Source: Variovorax ginsengisoli
Lineage (GTDB): Bacteria > Pseudomonadota > Gammaproteobacteria > Burkholderiales > Burkholderiaceae_C
Assembly: GCF_006438845.1 (NCBI RefSeq)
Contig: NZ_RCZJ01000001.1
Location: forward strand, 248,001-312,000
Length of the DNA stretch: 64,000 bases
Direction: 5' to 3'
Below are positions 1-8,606 of this stretch, piece by piece. Under the pieces are notes generated by a model. That model had not been told where the DNA came from, did no database searches, and saw only the letters and a list, made by a program, of their open reading frames with translations. Numbering within the stretch: position 1 is the stretch's first letter; every line of letters starts with the position of its first letter. The position numbers and the translations under genes are program-made.

Positions 1-600
1 CTTGGCGGTGCTGCATCGCAGACCGTTGTGGGTGTTGAGCTGGAAGTAGCCCGCACCTTCTTGCGTGGCACCGTTGAAGTCGTCGGTGCGCGGCACGCCG
101 ACCTGTTCGGCGCCCCCGATGAAAGCCTCGATCAGTTCATGCTTCGCGCCGATGTCGGAAACCTTCAATGGTCCGTCGCCGCCGTGCAGGGGGATCGCGC
201 CCCGCTGATTGCCCTCGGACTTGATGAAATACGGCAGTACGTCGTCGTAGCCCCACCCCGCGTTACCCAGTGCCTTCCAGTGGTCGTAGTCCTCTTTCTG
301 GCCCCGGATGTAGATCAGGCCGTTGATCGAACTGGAGCCGCCCAGCGTCTTGCCGCGCGGCCAGTAGATGCGGCGTCCGTTCATGTTCGGATCGGGGTCG
401 GTCTCGAAGCGCCAGTTGACCTTGTCGCTCCACATCGTCTTGCCGTAACCGATGGGCAGGTGGATCCATGGGGAGGTGTCGCGCGGTCCGGCCTCGAGCA
501 GCAGGACGCGGGTTTCGGGCCGCTCGCTCAGCCGGCTGGCGAGCACGCAACCGGCGGAGCCGGCGCCCACGACGATGTAATCGAATTCTTGGTCGGTCAT
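1..600 (-). CDS. GMC-family FAD oxidoreductase, N-terminal part (cut by window edge)
   Basis: The reverse strand from an ATG at 600 reads open for 200 codons to the window edge. It begins with the FAD-binding Rossmann motif VVGAGSAGCVLASRL, followed by LLLEAGP and the GMC signature WPRGKTLGGSSSINGLIYIR. This is the choline dehydrogenase/alcohol oxidase family, which oxidises alcohols to aldehydes with FAD. The catalytic C-terminal half lies outside the window. The gene is divergent from an IclR regulator, with 98 bp between them. Because the neighbours handle sulfoacetaldehyde, an isethionate dehydrogenase role is a reasonable guess. The substrate cannot be read from this fragment, and choline or other alcohols remain possible. 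Confidence 0.85.
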   Translation of the reverse strand, partial: MTDQEFDYIVVGAGSAGCVLASRLSERPETRVLLLEAGPRDTSPWIHLPIGYGKTMWSDKVNWRFETDPDPNMNGRRIYWPRGKTLGGSSSINGLIYIRGQKEDYDHWKALGNAGWGYDDVLPYFIKSEGNQRGAIPLHGGDGPLKVSDIGAKHELIEAFIGGAEQVGVPRTDDFNGATQEGAGYFQLNTHNGLRCSTAK

Positions 601-665
601 AGGTTCGGTTTCACGGCGGTGGAACAATCGCCTTGTCTCGGCCCGATGCTAAGACCAGTATTTTC

Positions 666-680
666 GGAACGCAACGTTCC
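666..680. promoter_or_regulatory. IclR-type operator palindrome (site A)
   Basis: GGAACGCAACGTTCC is a perfect inverted repeat: 6-bp arms GGAACG/CGTTCC around CAA. It lies in the divergent promoter region between the GMC oxidoreductase and the IclR gene, 18 bp before the IclR start. IclR-family dimers bind palindromes of this size. A near copy lies before xsc at 15064-15078. Binding is inferred. Confidence 0.6.
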
Positions 681-698
681 ACTTTAGAGATTTACCCT

Positions 699-1526
699 AT
701 GACGTCATCCCGGCGCAGCACGGTGGCCAAGCCCGCTCGTGCGCCAGAAGCCACTGTTGAACCGCTGGAATCCTCCGAGGTTTCCTCCGGCTCCTCCGCA
801 GAGCGCAGCCTTCGCCTGTTGTCACTGCTCGCCGCCGAAGGTCGCGCGCTCACCTTGGCCGACCTGGCCGCGCAGCTCGCACTGCCGAAGGGCACGGCGC
901 ATCGCATCTGCACGCAGTTGCTGTCGGCGGGATTCCTCGCGCGTGACGTCGACGAGCGCTCGTTCGTGGTCGGCCCGGCGTTGCGCCGCTTGGCCTTCGA
1001 TACGCTCAACCATGGCGTCGTGCGCGGCCTTCGCCATGACGTGTTGGCCGAGTTGGTGCGCGAGGTGGGCGAGACGTGCAACTTCACGACGCTCGACGGC
1101 ACGCAAGTGCTCTATCTCGACCGCGTGGAAGCCCAGTGGCCGCTGCGCCTGACGCTCGACGTCGGCTCGCATGTGCCGATGCACTGCACCGCCAGCGGCA
1201 AGTTGCTGCTCGCGCACATGGCGCCGAAGGACCGCGATGCCGTGATCGCCGGACTGACGCTGACACGCATGACGCGCAATTCGATCGTCGACCCGGCCCG
1301 CTTGCGCGCCGAATGCAAGGCCATCGTCGAACGCGACCATGCTTGCGACAACGAGGAGTTCATTGCGGGGTTGGTCGCGGTTGCGGTGCCGGTGCGCAAC
1401 GCGGCCGGCGTGGTGCGGGCGGCCATCGCGGTGCATGCGCCAACGGCACGCATGTCGCTGGAGCAAGCGCGTGCGCAACTCGAGGCGCTCAAGACGGCTG
1501 CCGCACGCATGGGGTCGCTTCTGTAG
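699..1526 (+). CDS. IclR-family transcriptional regulator (IclR-1)
   Basis: A 275-residue protein with an N-terminal winged helix-turn-helix (SLRLLSLLAAEGRALTLADL, then LPKGTAHRICTQLL) and a C-terminal IclR effector domain (ATLDG-like segment TTLDGTQVLYLDRV, then HCTASGKLLLA). I chose the ATG at 699. A longer reading from TTG at 633 would run through the palindrome at 666-680, which argues against it. The first 40 residues are low-complexity and probably unstructured. It is divergent from the GMC oxidoreductase and convergent with the anion exporter. It probably controls the neighbouring sulfonate genes; the effector is unknown. Confidence 0.9.
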   Translation: MTSSRRSTVAKPARAPEATVEPLESSEVSSGSSAERSLRLLSLLAAEGRALTLADLAAQLALPKGTAHRICTQLLSAGFLARDVDERSFVVGPALRRLAFDTLNHGVVRGLRHDVLAELVREVGETCNFTTLDGTQVLYLDRVEAQWPLRLTLDVGSHVPMHCTASGKLLLAHMAPKDRDAVIAGLTLTRMTRNSIVDPARLRAECKAIVERDHACDNEEFIAGLVAVAVPVRNAAGVVRAAIAVHAPTARMSLEQARAQLEALKTAAARMGSLL

Positions 1527-1541
1527 CGCCATGACGGTCGG

Positions 1542-2333
1542 TCAGTTCAGCAGCCCGTACAACGATCGCAACACGCTCACCGCCGAGAGCCCGATCAGCA
1601 GGTTGAGCACCTGGCGGCGAAACTGTTCCGGCGATACGCCCGCGAACGAGCGACCGCCGAACCAGATGCCAGCGAGCATGGCCGGCGCCAGCCAGACAGC
1701 CCATCGCAGCGTGTCGGGTCCCAGCAGGCTGCCGCTGGCATGGGCCCCGCCAGGCATCAGTGCCGCACTGCCCAGTGCCACCACGTCGCTGAACAGCAGC
1801 AGCGCGATCATGGTTGCGCGCAGGCGCGCGGGCGGCATGTTGACGGTGCTCAAGAGGACGGCGAGCGCGATGCCGCCGATCGCCGCCACGCCGTTGATGA
1901 AACCCGAGACCACGCCGGCGAGCAGTCGCACGCCGCGGGTCGGCAGCAGTGCGGCGCGATAGCCTCGACGCAGCAGCAGAGCGGCCGCCATCAGCAATGC
2001 ACCGATCAACAGGCGCAGGGGAGTTTCGGGCAACCATGCCAACAGCGCGACGCCGACGGGAATGAACATCAGGTTCCCCAATGCGAGCCAGCCGATCCAG
2101 CGCATGTCGACATCGCGCACGACGCCGCGAAGCTGGCTCAGGCTCGCCAGGACCTCCAGCGCGAAGATGGCAGGCACCACCTTCGCCGGCGAAACGATCA
2201 ACGACAGCCCGGCCACGGAGATGGCCGAGAAGCCGAAGCCGGCGAAGCCCCGCACGATGCCGGCGGCGAACACCACGCACAGGCTGTAGGCAAGCAGAAG
2301 CGGTGGCAGCGGAGCATCGAGCAGCGCCGTCAT
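1542..2333 (-). CDS. TauE/SafE-family membrane anion exporter
   Basis: A 263-residue hydrophobic protein with about eight predicted membrane segments and the two-repeat layout of the TauE/SafE (DUF81) family. The first repeat contains GIVRGFAGFGFSAI and the second GVVSGFINGVAAIGGIALAV. Family members export sulfite or sulfoacetate, or import sulfonates. Its ATG overlaps the ligase stop codon (ATGA), so the two are translationally coupled. Sulfite release from the Xsc reaction makes sulfite export the natural role here, as for TauE/TauZ of other sulfonate degraders. The substrate is inferred from context only. Confidence 0.82.
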   Translation of the reverse strand: MTALLDAPLPPLLLAYSLCVVFAAGIVRGFAGFGFSAISVAGLSLIVSPAKVVPAIFALEVLASLSQLRGVVRDVDMRWIGWLALGNLMFIPVGVALLAWLPETPLRLLIGALLMAAALLLRRGYRAALLPTRGVRLLAGVVSGFINGVAAIGGIALAVLLSTVNMPPARLRATMIALLLFSDVVALGSAALMPGGAHASGSLLGPDTLRWAVWLAPAMLAGIWFGGRSFAGVSPEQFRRQVLNLLIGLSAVSVLRSLYGLLN

Positions 2334-3865
2334 TCGAAGAGGGGGGCGAGTCGCAGGCGCTGGACCTTGCCCGACGGGCCGCGCGGCAGGTCTTCGACGA
2401 AGCGGAAGTGGCCCGGTGTCTTGAAGCGGCCGAGCGCGCCTTCGCAAAAGGCGCGCAGCGCGGCCTCGTCGCAGTCCGCCCCCTCGCGCAACACGATGCA
2501 CACCCCGATCTCCTGGCCATAGTGCCGGTCGGGCACGCCCACGGCGGCGGCTTCGCGCACGGCGGGGTGCTGCAGCAGGGCCTCGTCGATCTCACGGGGC
2601 GCGATGTTCTCGCCGCCCTTGATGATCAGTTCCTTGATGCGGCCGGTGACGAAGAAGAAACCGTCGGCATCGCGATGCCCGAGATCGCCGGTGCGCAGCC
2701 AGCCATCGGGGGTGAAGGTGGCGCGCGTCGCATCGTCGTTCTTGTAATAGCCGAGCATCACCTGCGGCCCGCGGATCGCAAGTTCGCCCGTGGTGCCGTC
2801 GGCAACTTCGTCGAGTGCTGCGTCGACCACCTTGGCCTCGCAGCCAGAGGCACGGCCGACGGAGCCCAGCTTGCGCGCACGCGGCGCCATCGGATTGGAG
2901 AAGGACGGGGCCGCGGTTTCAGTCAGGCCCATGGTCTCGACGATGCCGATGCCGAACATGCTTTCGAAGGCGCGGTGATGCTCGGGCGCCAGCGCCGCGG
3001 AAGCCGACCGGCAGAACCGGATGCGCTCGGTCAACTCGAGCGGTACCGGTCCGGCTTCGATCAGGTAAGAAATCATCGTGGGCACCACGTTGATCCAGGT
3101 ACATCCCGTCTGCGATGCCTGCAGCCAGAATTGACGCGCCGAGAACCGAGGCGGCATCGCCAGACTGCCGCCGGTGGCGAGAGGCGCCAGCATGGTCACC
3201 GCGAAGGCGTTGATGTGATAGAGCGGCAGCACGGCCAGCACGCGGTCGCTGGCCGACAGCCCGTGCTCGTCGCCGATCGCCTGTGCGTTGGCGGCCAGGT
3301 TGGCTTGCGTCAGCATCACGCCCTTGGGCTGCCCCGTGGTGCCCGATGTGTACATCAGCAGCGCCAGTGCGCCCGGCATCGGAGGCGTCGGCTCGACCGC
3401 GGCCACGCCGGCCTCGCCCGGCAGCGAGAGGCCGTCAGGGTCGACGACGAGCAGCTCAACCGCACGATCGATGGTGCCGAGCATGGCGCGCACGCGCTCT
3501 TCCCACTCGGGTGCGACGCACACGACGCGACAGTCGGAATGCGCAAGCACGTAGCGCATCTGCTCGGGCTGCGCGACGAGGTTCACCGGGTTGACGCACA
3601 GGCCGGCGTGCAGCGCGCCCAGCAGCAGGCGCAGGGTCTGCAGTCCGTTGGGCATGACCAGCGACACGGTGTCACCCGGCTGGGCGCCCTGGGCGCGCAG
3701 CAGCGAAGCGACCCGGCGGCAGCCTTGGGCGAGCTGCGCGTAGTCGACGGCACGTTCCGGGTGCTCGGTCGACACCGCGTAGATGGCCGACGGTTGCCGG
3801 CGCGCCTCCCGCTCGATCAGCTCATGGACGGTGGTCGCCGCGCGCGGCGCGAGCGCGGCGCTCAC
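2330..3865 (-). CDS. sauT: AMP-forming acyl-CoA ligase, probable sulfoacetate-CoA ligase
   Basis: A 511-residue ANL-superfamily enzyme. The AMP-binding P-loop MYTSGTTGQPKGVM is at about residue 170. ETMGLTETAA, the hinge segment GRIKELIIKGGENIAPREID and the C-terminal catalytic lysine segment GPSGKVQR are all present. I chose the GTG at 3865, which overlaps the upstream dehydrogenase stop (GTGA) and gives the family's usual length; the frame is open further upstream only because it shadows the dehydrogenase. Pairing with an acylating aldehyde dehydrogenase and an xsc-pta pair in the region matches the sulfoacetate route of Cupriavidus necator (SauT). Specificity is inferred; another short carboxylate is possible. 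Confidence 0.75.
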   Translation of the reverse strand: MSAALAPRAATTVHELIEREARRQPSAIYAVSTEHPERAVDYAQLAQGCRRVASLLRAQGAQPGDTVSLVMPNGLQTLRLLLGALHAGLCVNPVNLVAQPEQMRYVLAHSDCRVVCVAPEWEERVRAMLGTIDRAVELLVVDPDGLSLPGEAGVAAVEPTPPMPGALALLMYTSGTTGQPKGVMLTQANLAANAQAIGDEHGLSASDRVLAVLPLYHINAFAVTMLAPLATGGSLAMPPRFSARQFWLQASQTGCTWINVVPTMISYLIEAGPVPLELTERIRFCRSASAALAPEHHRAFESMFGIGIVETMGLTETAAPSFSNPMAPRARKLGSVGRASGCEAKVVDAALDEVADGTTGELAIRGPQVMLGYYKNDDATRATFTPDGWLRTGDLGHRDADGFFFVTGRIKELIIKGGENIAPREIDEALLQHPAVREAAAVGVPDRHYGQEIGVCIVLREGADCDEAALRAFCEGALGRFKTPGHFRFVEDLPRGPSGKVQRLRLAPLFE

Positions 3866-5310
3866 GTGGCACCGTGCTGCGCGAAGTAGGCACCGAAGAT
3901 GTCTTCCTCGGTCGGCATGCGCTCTGCAATGGGCCGCGAGATGCGGGTGATGTTGAGGTAGTGCCGATAGTTCATGTTCTCGGAGAAGTTGTTCTTGCCC
4001 CAGGTGCCGCAGCCCATCGACAGCGAGAAGGGAAGTCCGTTGTCGAAGTTGCCGCCGGTCGCCAGCGCATGCGGCTGATCGACGATGACGCGCGACACCG
4101 GCAGCGTCAGGCCCAGGCGCAGCGCTCGCTCGGCCACCGTGCTGTGCAGGCCGACCGAGTGGCCCGCGCCCTCGTAGCCGTAGATGCGCTCGACCGTGGC
4201 CGCGGCCGCGTCGAAGTCGGGGGCGGCATACACCGTGAGCACCGGGCTGAGCTTCTCGCCGGAAAAGGGATGGTCGTGGCCGACGCCGTCCTCGGCCACC
4301 ATCAGGACGCGCGGATCGCGTTCCGCCATGGCGAGCCAGCCTGTGCGGCCTTCGGCATCCAGTGCCGCCGCACGCTCGGCGATCACGCGCGCCGACTGGC
4401 CGATGACGGCGGCCGACAGGCGGCCCTCGGGCCACATCAGCGATTGCAGCACCCGCTTCTGCGACGCGTCGAGCATGACGGCACCGCGCGCCTCGAGCGC
4501 CGCCATCAGGCCCGGTCGCGCCGCATCGACCACCACGAGGCTGTTCTCGGCCGAGCAGCTGGTGGCGTTGTCGAAGGTCTTCGAGCGCAGGATGCGGTCG
4601 GCCGCGAGTGACGCGTCGGCCGTCTCGTCGACGATGCTGGCCACGTTGCCGGCGCCGACGCCGAAGGCGGGGGTTCCGCTCGCGTAGGCGGCGCGCACGT
4701 TGGCCTGCGAGCCTGTCGCGACCACCAGATCGCACAGGGTCATGAGTTCGGTTGTCGACTGCTTGTTGACTGGCGATGGCAGCAGCTGGACCAGGTCCCG
4801 CGGTGCGCCGATGCGGTCGAACTGCGCATGGATGAACTCGATCAGTTTTGCCGCGGTTGTCCAGCCCTTGGGCGACGGCGCCACGATCACGGCATTGCGA
4901 CCCTTCAGCGCATTGATGATCTTGTTGGCCGGCGTGGCCCCGGGGTTGGTCGAAGGCGTGACCGCGCACACCACGCCGACGGGGCGCGCGATCTCGACGA
5001 TGCCAGTGGCCGTGTCTTCGGAGATCACCCCGACAGACGGCGTCCCCTTCAGGTCACGCAGCAGGCCCAGGGTCTTGCGATGGTTCTTGCGGATCTTGTC
5101 ATCGACATTGCCCACGCCGGTGTCGGCCACCGCGAGTTCGGCGAGCTCCCGGTTGCGCCCGGGCTCGATGATGGCCCAGCCGGCGGCTGTCACGGCCATG
5201 TCGACCTGTTCTTGCGTCCATGTCTCATAGGTCCGCTGGGCAGCGCGTGCGCGTGCCACGAGCTCTGCGATGGGGCCGGTCGCGCCGGTGGAGGGTGTGG
5301 GGTGTGCCAT
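3862..5310 (-). CDS. sauS: CoA-acylating aldehyde dehydrogenase, probable sulfoacetaldehyde dehydrogenase (acylating)
   Basis: A 482-residue member of the acylating branch of the aldehyde dehydrogenase superfamily. VTPSTNPGATPANKIINALK and VIVAPSPKG are typical of acetaldehyde/succinate-semialdehyde dehydrogenases that use CoA. The catalytic cysteine is in NATSCSAENS, at about residue 252. It would reduce sulfoacetyl-CoA to sulfoacetaldehyde, the substrate of the Xsc encoded at 15.1 kb. It is followed by the ligase with a 4-bp overlap and preceded by a Bug receptor with a 42-bp gap, so receptor, dehydrogenase, ligase and exporter probably form one operon. Acetaldehyde or another aldehyde cannot be excluded. 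Confidence 0.78.
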   Translation of the reverse strand: MAHPTPSTGATGPIAELVARARAAQRTYETWTQEQVDMAVTAAGWAIIEPGRNRELAELAVADTGVGNVDDKIRKNHRKTLGLLRDLKGTPSVGVISEDTATGIVEIARPVGVVCAVTPSTNPGATPANKIINALKGRNAVIVAPSPKGWTTAAKLIEFIHAQFDRIGAPRDLVQLLPSPVNKQSTTELMTLCDLVVATGSQANVRAAYASGTPAFGVGAGNVASIVDETADASLAADRILRSKTFDNATSCSAENSLVVVDAARPGLMAALEARGAVMLDASQKRVLQSLMWPEGRLSAAVIGQSARVIAERAAALDAEGRTGWLAMAERDPRVLMVAEDGVGHDHPFSGEKLSPVLTVYAAPDFDAAAATVERIYGYEGAGHSVGLHSTVAERALRLGLTLPVSRVIVDQPHALATGGNFDNGLPFSLSMGCGTWGKNNFSENMNYRHYLNITRISRPIAERMPTEEDIFGAYFAQHGAT

Positions 5311-5352
5311 GTTTTAAGACCGTTGGAAGGGATGAAAGTGGCTTGGCGGTGA

Positions 5353-6339
5353 TCAATCGACCTTGATGCTGGCTTCCTTCGCCAGCTTGGCCCAGCGCAC
5401 CAGTTCGGTGTCGACGATCTTGCCGAGCGCTTCTGGCGGGCCGCCCACGCCTTCGCTGCCCTGGGCCAGCAGTTTGTCGCGGATTTCCGGTTCACGCACC
5501 ACCGTGTTGATCACTTTGTTGAGCTTGTCGATCGCACTCTTCGGGGTCTTCGCCGGCACGAACATCGCGTACCAGGAATCGACATCGAAGTCGGCGATGC
5601 CGGCTTCCTGCATTGTGGGCACCTCGGGAAAGGCGGCGCTTCGCTTGGTGGTGGAAACCGCCAGCGCCTTGAGCTTGCCGGCCTTCACGAACTGCGCCGC
5701 CGCCGGAATGGACACCCACAGGAGCGGCACCTGCCCACCCATCACGTCCGTCACGGCCGGGCCGCCACCCCGGTAGGGGATGTGCGTCATCTGCGTGCCG
5801 CTGCGCAGCTTGAGCAGCTCGCCCGCCAGGTGCCCGGGCGAGCCGTTGCCCACCGACGCGAAGGAGAGCGTGCCCGGCTTGGCCTTGGCCAGTGCCACCA
5901 CTTCGGCGACCGTGTTGGGCGCGAACTGCATGTTCGCCACCAGGATCTGCGGCAGCGACGCGACCATGCCGACCGGCTCGAAGTCCTTCGCGGTATCGAA
6001 GGGCAGCTTGGGGTAGATGCTCGGGTTGATCGTGTGGGACGACAGGGTGAAAAGCACGGTGTAGCCGTCGGGCGCGGCCTTGGCTGCGGTCTCGGTGCCG
6101 ATCGACCCGGCGGCGCCGCCTTTGTTCTCGATCACCACGGGCTGGCCGAGCAAAGCCTGGAAGCGCTCCTGCACCACGCGCGCGATCACGTCGGTGCCGC
6201 CGCCGGGCGGGTAGGGAACGATCAGCTTGATCGGCTTGGTGGGGTAGTCGCTCGGGGTCTGGGCCTGGCTCGCGAGGCTAGTCGACAGGGCGGCGGCGGC
6301 CAGCAGGCCGGCCCGCAGCAGGGGTGCGAATCGATTCAT
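5353..6339 (-). CDS. Bug/TctC-family periplasmic solute receptor (Bug-1)
   Basis: A 328-residue periplasmic binding protein of the tripartite tricarboxylate transporter receptor family. A Sec signal ends near SLASQAQT, and the mature protein opens with YPTKPIKLIVPYPPGGGTD, the family hallmark. I chose the ATG at 6339 because GGAGA sits 8 bp upstream. The 5' end overlaps the IclR gene by 62 bp. No TctA/TctB membrane genes are nearby, so it either shares a distant permease or works as a sensor. As first gene of the SauS/SauT-like operon it probably binds sulfoacetate or a related sulfonate, where C. necator uses the MFS importer SauU. Confidence 0.88.
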   Translation of the reverse strand: MNRFAPLLRAGLLAAAALSTSLASQAQTPSDYPTKPIKLIVPYPPGGGTDVIARVVQERFQALLGQPVVIENKGGAAGSIGTETAAKAAPDGYTVLFTLSSHTINPSIYPKLPFDTAKDFEPVGMVASLPQILVANMQFAPNTVAEVVALAKAKPGTLSFASVGNGSPGHLAGELLKLRSGTQMTHIPYRGGGPAVTDVMGGQVPLLWVSIPAAAQFVKAGKLKALAVSTTKRSAAFPEVPTMQEAGIADFDVDSWYAMFVPAKTPKSAIDKLNKVINTVVREPEIRDKLLAQGSEGVGGPPEALGKIVDTELVRWAKLAKEASIKVD

Positions 6340-7150
6340 TCTTCGTGTCTCCATCGTTGTGGTGAAGCGCCCTCGGAAGACGCGTCGTAGACCCCGACCC
6401 CTGCCGGTAGCCCAGTGTGCCGCTGGCTTCGCGCGCACAGGCCATGACCTGCTCGGCGAGCTCGCGTGCCTGGGTGCGGGTGAAGCGGATCGAGGGCACG
6501 CTCATGCCCAGCGCTGCGACCGCTTCGCCGCGTGCATCAAAGACCGGCACGCCCAGTCCGCACACGCCGAGCCGCCACTCCTCGCGGTTCTCGGCATAGC
6601 CGCGGGTACGCGCGCGTGCGAGCTCGGCTTCGAGCTGCGCGTAGTCCACGATGCTGTGGGGCGTGTGCGAGGCCAGCGCGCCGAGCCGCTGGCGCAGTGC
6701 TGCACCTTCGAAGTTCGCCGCAGACAGCAGCGCCTTGCCGGACGCCACGCAGTACGCAGGCGCCCGGCCGCCGATGCGCGAATAGGCCGCCACGGGCAGG
6801 GGGCTGTCGAACTTGTCGAGGTAGACGATTTCCGCGCCGTCCAGCGTGGCGAGGTGGATCGTTTCGCCGGTGGCCTGGGCGAGCACTGCAAGGTGTGGCC
6901 TGAGCAACGCGGCCATGTCGGAAACCTCGGCCACCAGCGCGCCGAGTTCGAACAGCCTCAGGCTCGGCCGGTAAGCGCTGGTCGCGGGGTCCTGCGTGGC
7001 CCAGCCGCATTCGACCAGCGTCTGCAGCGTGCGGTGCGCGTTGCTGCGCGCCAGACCGAACGCCTGGGCAAGGTCGGTCACACGGCAGTCGCGCTGGCGG
7101 CGGCTCATCCATTCGATGGCGGCGAGTCCCTTGGCAAGTGTGGAATCCAT
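6278..7150 (-). CDS. IclR-family transcriptional regulator (IclR-2)
   Basis: A 290-residue protein: winged HTH (CRVTDLAQAFGLARSNAHRT) followed by the IclR effector domain with ATLDGAEIVYLDKFDS and YCVASGKALLSA. The ATG at 7150 is chosen; a TTG at 7186 in the same frame is possible, but would place the GAACAACGTTC element inside the gene. The C-terminal tail (about the last 35 residues, rich in Arg and Gly) runs into the Bug-1 reading frame and looks unstructured. Being first in the same direction as the sulfonate operon, it likely regulates that operon. Confidence 0.88.
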   Translation of the reverse strand: MDSTLAKGLAAIEWMSRRQRDCRVTDLAQAFGLARSNAHRTLQTLVECGWATQDPATSAYRPSLRLFELGALVAEVSDMAALLRPHLAVLAQATGETIHLATLDGAEIVYLDKFDSPLPVAAYSRIGGRAPAYCVASGKALLSAANFEGAALRQRLGALASHTPHSIVDYAQLEAELARARTRGYAENREEWRLGVCGLGVPVFDARGEAVAALGMSVPSIRFTRTQARELAEQVMACAREASGTLGYRQGSGSTTRLPRALHHNDGDTKNESIRTPAAGRPAGRRRPVD

Positions 7151-7160
7151 AAATGCAATA

Positions 7161-7198
7161 GTTCTGAATAGTGGAACAACGTTCAAGGATATGGAACA
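7161..7198. promoter_or_regulatory. Cluster of GTTC/GGAAC half-sites upstream of IclR-2
   Basis: Just upstream of the IclR-2 start, GTTC (7161), GGAAC (7173), GTTC (7181) and GGAAC (7194) occur in 38 bp; GAACAACGTTC at 7174-7184 is an inverted repeat with a 3-bp centre. These are the same half-sites as the palindromes at 666 and 15064, with altered spacing. A regulatory role is inferred. Confidence 0.4.
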
Positions 7199-7382
7199 AC
7201 TTTAGGATCATGCATGCCGACTGTCAACACGACGCCTGTCCGGCGGATGGGGGGGTGCTGTCTTGTCCGAGCGTGCGGTGACACGCCGGGCACTTCGTAC
7301 AACGTGGCGGATGCAGCGGCAGGTGGCGGGCTGGGACGAGGAGATCGCGCAGCGCCGAAATTGCAACGCGGCGCGCGTTGCC

Positions 7383-8429
7383 TCAGTCCGGCACGGGCCC
7401 GGTGCTCGAACGCTGCATCAGCGTGACGGGCAACGCGCGGGCGACGGGGGCGTCCAAGCCGCGCAACTGCGCCAACAGCCGCTCTCCAGCCTGCTCGCCG
7501 ATCTCGCGGATCGGCAGCCGCACGGAGGTCAGCGGGGGGTGCAGAAAGGCGGCGAAGTCGTTGTCGTTGAAGCTGGCGACGGACAGCCGGCGAGGCACCT
7601 CGATGCCCGCTTGATCGAGTGCGGCCAGCGCGCCTGCAGCGAGGTAGTCGCTGCCGCACACCACGGCGGTGATGGCCGGCTGACGCTGGGCGATCGTGTT
7701 CATCGCGTCAAACCCTTCCTGGAAGCCGTGTTCCGTTTCCGCCAACGCGTCGTCGCACAGCGTGAGGCCGCGCTTGGCGATGGCCAGGCTCAGGTCGCGG
7801 AGCCGGCGCCGCGCGCGCTCGCTGTCTGCGGTCCTGCCACCGATGTAGCCGATCCGCCGGTGGCCGTGGTCCGCGAGGTGGTCGACGACCAGGGCCGCCG
7901 CCGCGTACTCATCGAAGCCCACGCAGTGGACGCCTGCCTCCGGCGGGGCCCACATGGTGACGAAGGGGGTGCGGTTGGCCGCGAGCATGGCGAAGACCTG
8001 TTGAGGTTGTTCTGCGCCCAGCAGGGCCACCGCGTCGACGCCCCGCTCGAGCAGTGCGCGCAGGATGCTCGTCTCGTACGACGGACGAGGATCCGGTGCC
8101 GAGAGCAACAAGGTGTACCCCGCCGCCGCCAGCGTGGTCTCGAGTGCCTGGACCATTGCCGGAAAGGAAGAACTGCCGAAACGCGGCACGATCGCGCCGA
8201 CCGTCAAGGTGCGCCGCATGGACAGCGCGCGCGCCGCGCCGTTCGGCACATAGCCGAGCCGCTCGACGGCGTCCATGACGCGAAGCCGCGTCGGTTCGCT
8301 GATCATGTCCGGCCTGCTGAGCGTGCGCGAGACAGTGCCGGTGGAAACGCCGGCCAGATGAGCGACGTCGGCCAGCGATGCAGAGCGGGCGCCGGGCGCG
8401 GGCAGGGAGGACAGGAGAGGCTCAGCCAT
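7383..8429 (-). CDS. LacI-family transcriptional repressor
   Basis: A 348-residue protein with the LacI DNA-binding domain near the N-terminus (SLADVAHLAGVSTGTVSRTL) and hinge helix, followed by a periplasmic-binding-protein-like effector domain (VGAIVPRFGSSSFPAMVQAL; NDNDFAAFLHPPLTSVRLP). The ATG at 8429 is chosen over an in-frame TTG two codons upstream. It is divergent from a Bug receptor, and two LacI-type operators lie between them. It therefore probably represses itself and the receptor-hydrolase pair; the inducer is unknown. Confidence 0.92.
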   Translation of the reverse strand: MAEPLLSSLPAPGARSASLADVAHLAGVSTGTVSRTLSRPDMISEPTRLRVMDAVERLGYVPNGAARALSMRRTLTVGAIVPRFGSSSFPAMVQALETTLAAAGYTLLLSAPDPRPSYETSILRALLERGVDAVALLGAEQPQQVFAMLAANRTPFVTMWAPPEAGVHCVGFDEYAAAALVVDHLADHGHRRIGYIGGRTADSERARRRLRDLSLAIAKRGLTLCDDALAETEHGFQEGFDAMNTIAQRQPAITAVVCGSDYLAAGALAALDQAGIEVPRRLSVASFNDNDFAAFLHPPLTSVRLPIREIGEQAGERLLAQLRGLDAPVARALPVTLMQRSSTGPVPD

Positions 8430-8464
8430 TGCCAAACGAAAGCGAGCATCTTAGCGGCGGTCCG

Positions 8465-8478
8465 TGCAAGCGCATGCA
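8465..8478. promoter_or_regulatory. LacI/GalR-type operator, imperfect (O2)
   Basis: TGCAAGCGCATGCA differs from a perfect palindrome by one centre-proximal base and shares 13 of 14 bases with the site at 8533-8546. It lies 36 bp upstream of the LacI start. The two sites are 68 bp apart, a spacing that would allow looping or independent control of the divergent promoters. Confidence 0.65.
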
Positions 8479-8532
8479 CCGCACCCCGTGCTAACCCTGA
8501 GTGTGTGTCGACAGACCAGCATCTAAGATTTA

Positions 8533-8546
8533 TGCAAGCGCTTGCA
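8533..8546. promoter_or_regulatory. LacI/GalR-type operator, perfect palindrome (O1)
   Basis: TGCAAGCGCTTGCA is a perfect 14-bp palindrome with the central CG typical of LacI-family operators. It lies 60 bp before the Bug-2 start and is the obvious target for the adjacent LacI repressor. Confidence 0.75.
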
Positions 8547-8606
8547 CGACGCCGTTACCGTCGCGTGTGCGGCATCGAGGCATTAAAAATTCATAGGAGA
8601 CACACG

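Noticed and set aside
2081..3889. A 602-codon plus-strand open frame opposite the acyl-CoA ligase
   Set aside because: It is Arg/Ala/His-rich with no domain signatures and lies antisense to a ligase whose motifs are intact; in high-GC DNA such shadow frames are common.
3866..4969. N-terminal extension of the ligase frame upstream of 3865
   Set aside because: It overlaps the acylating aldehyde dehydrogenase in another frame, and the ligase family length is reached from GTG 3865.
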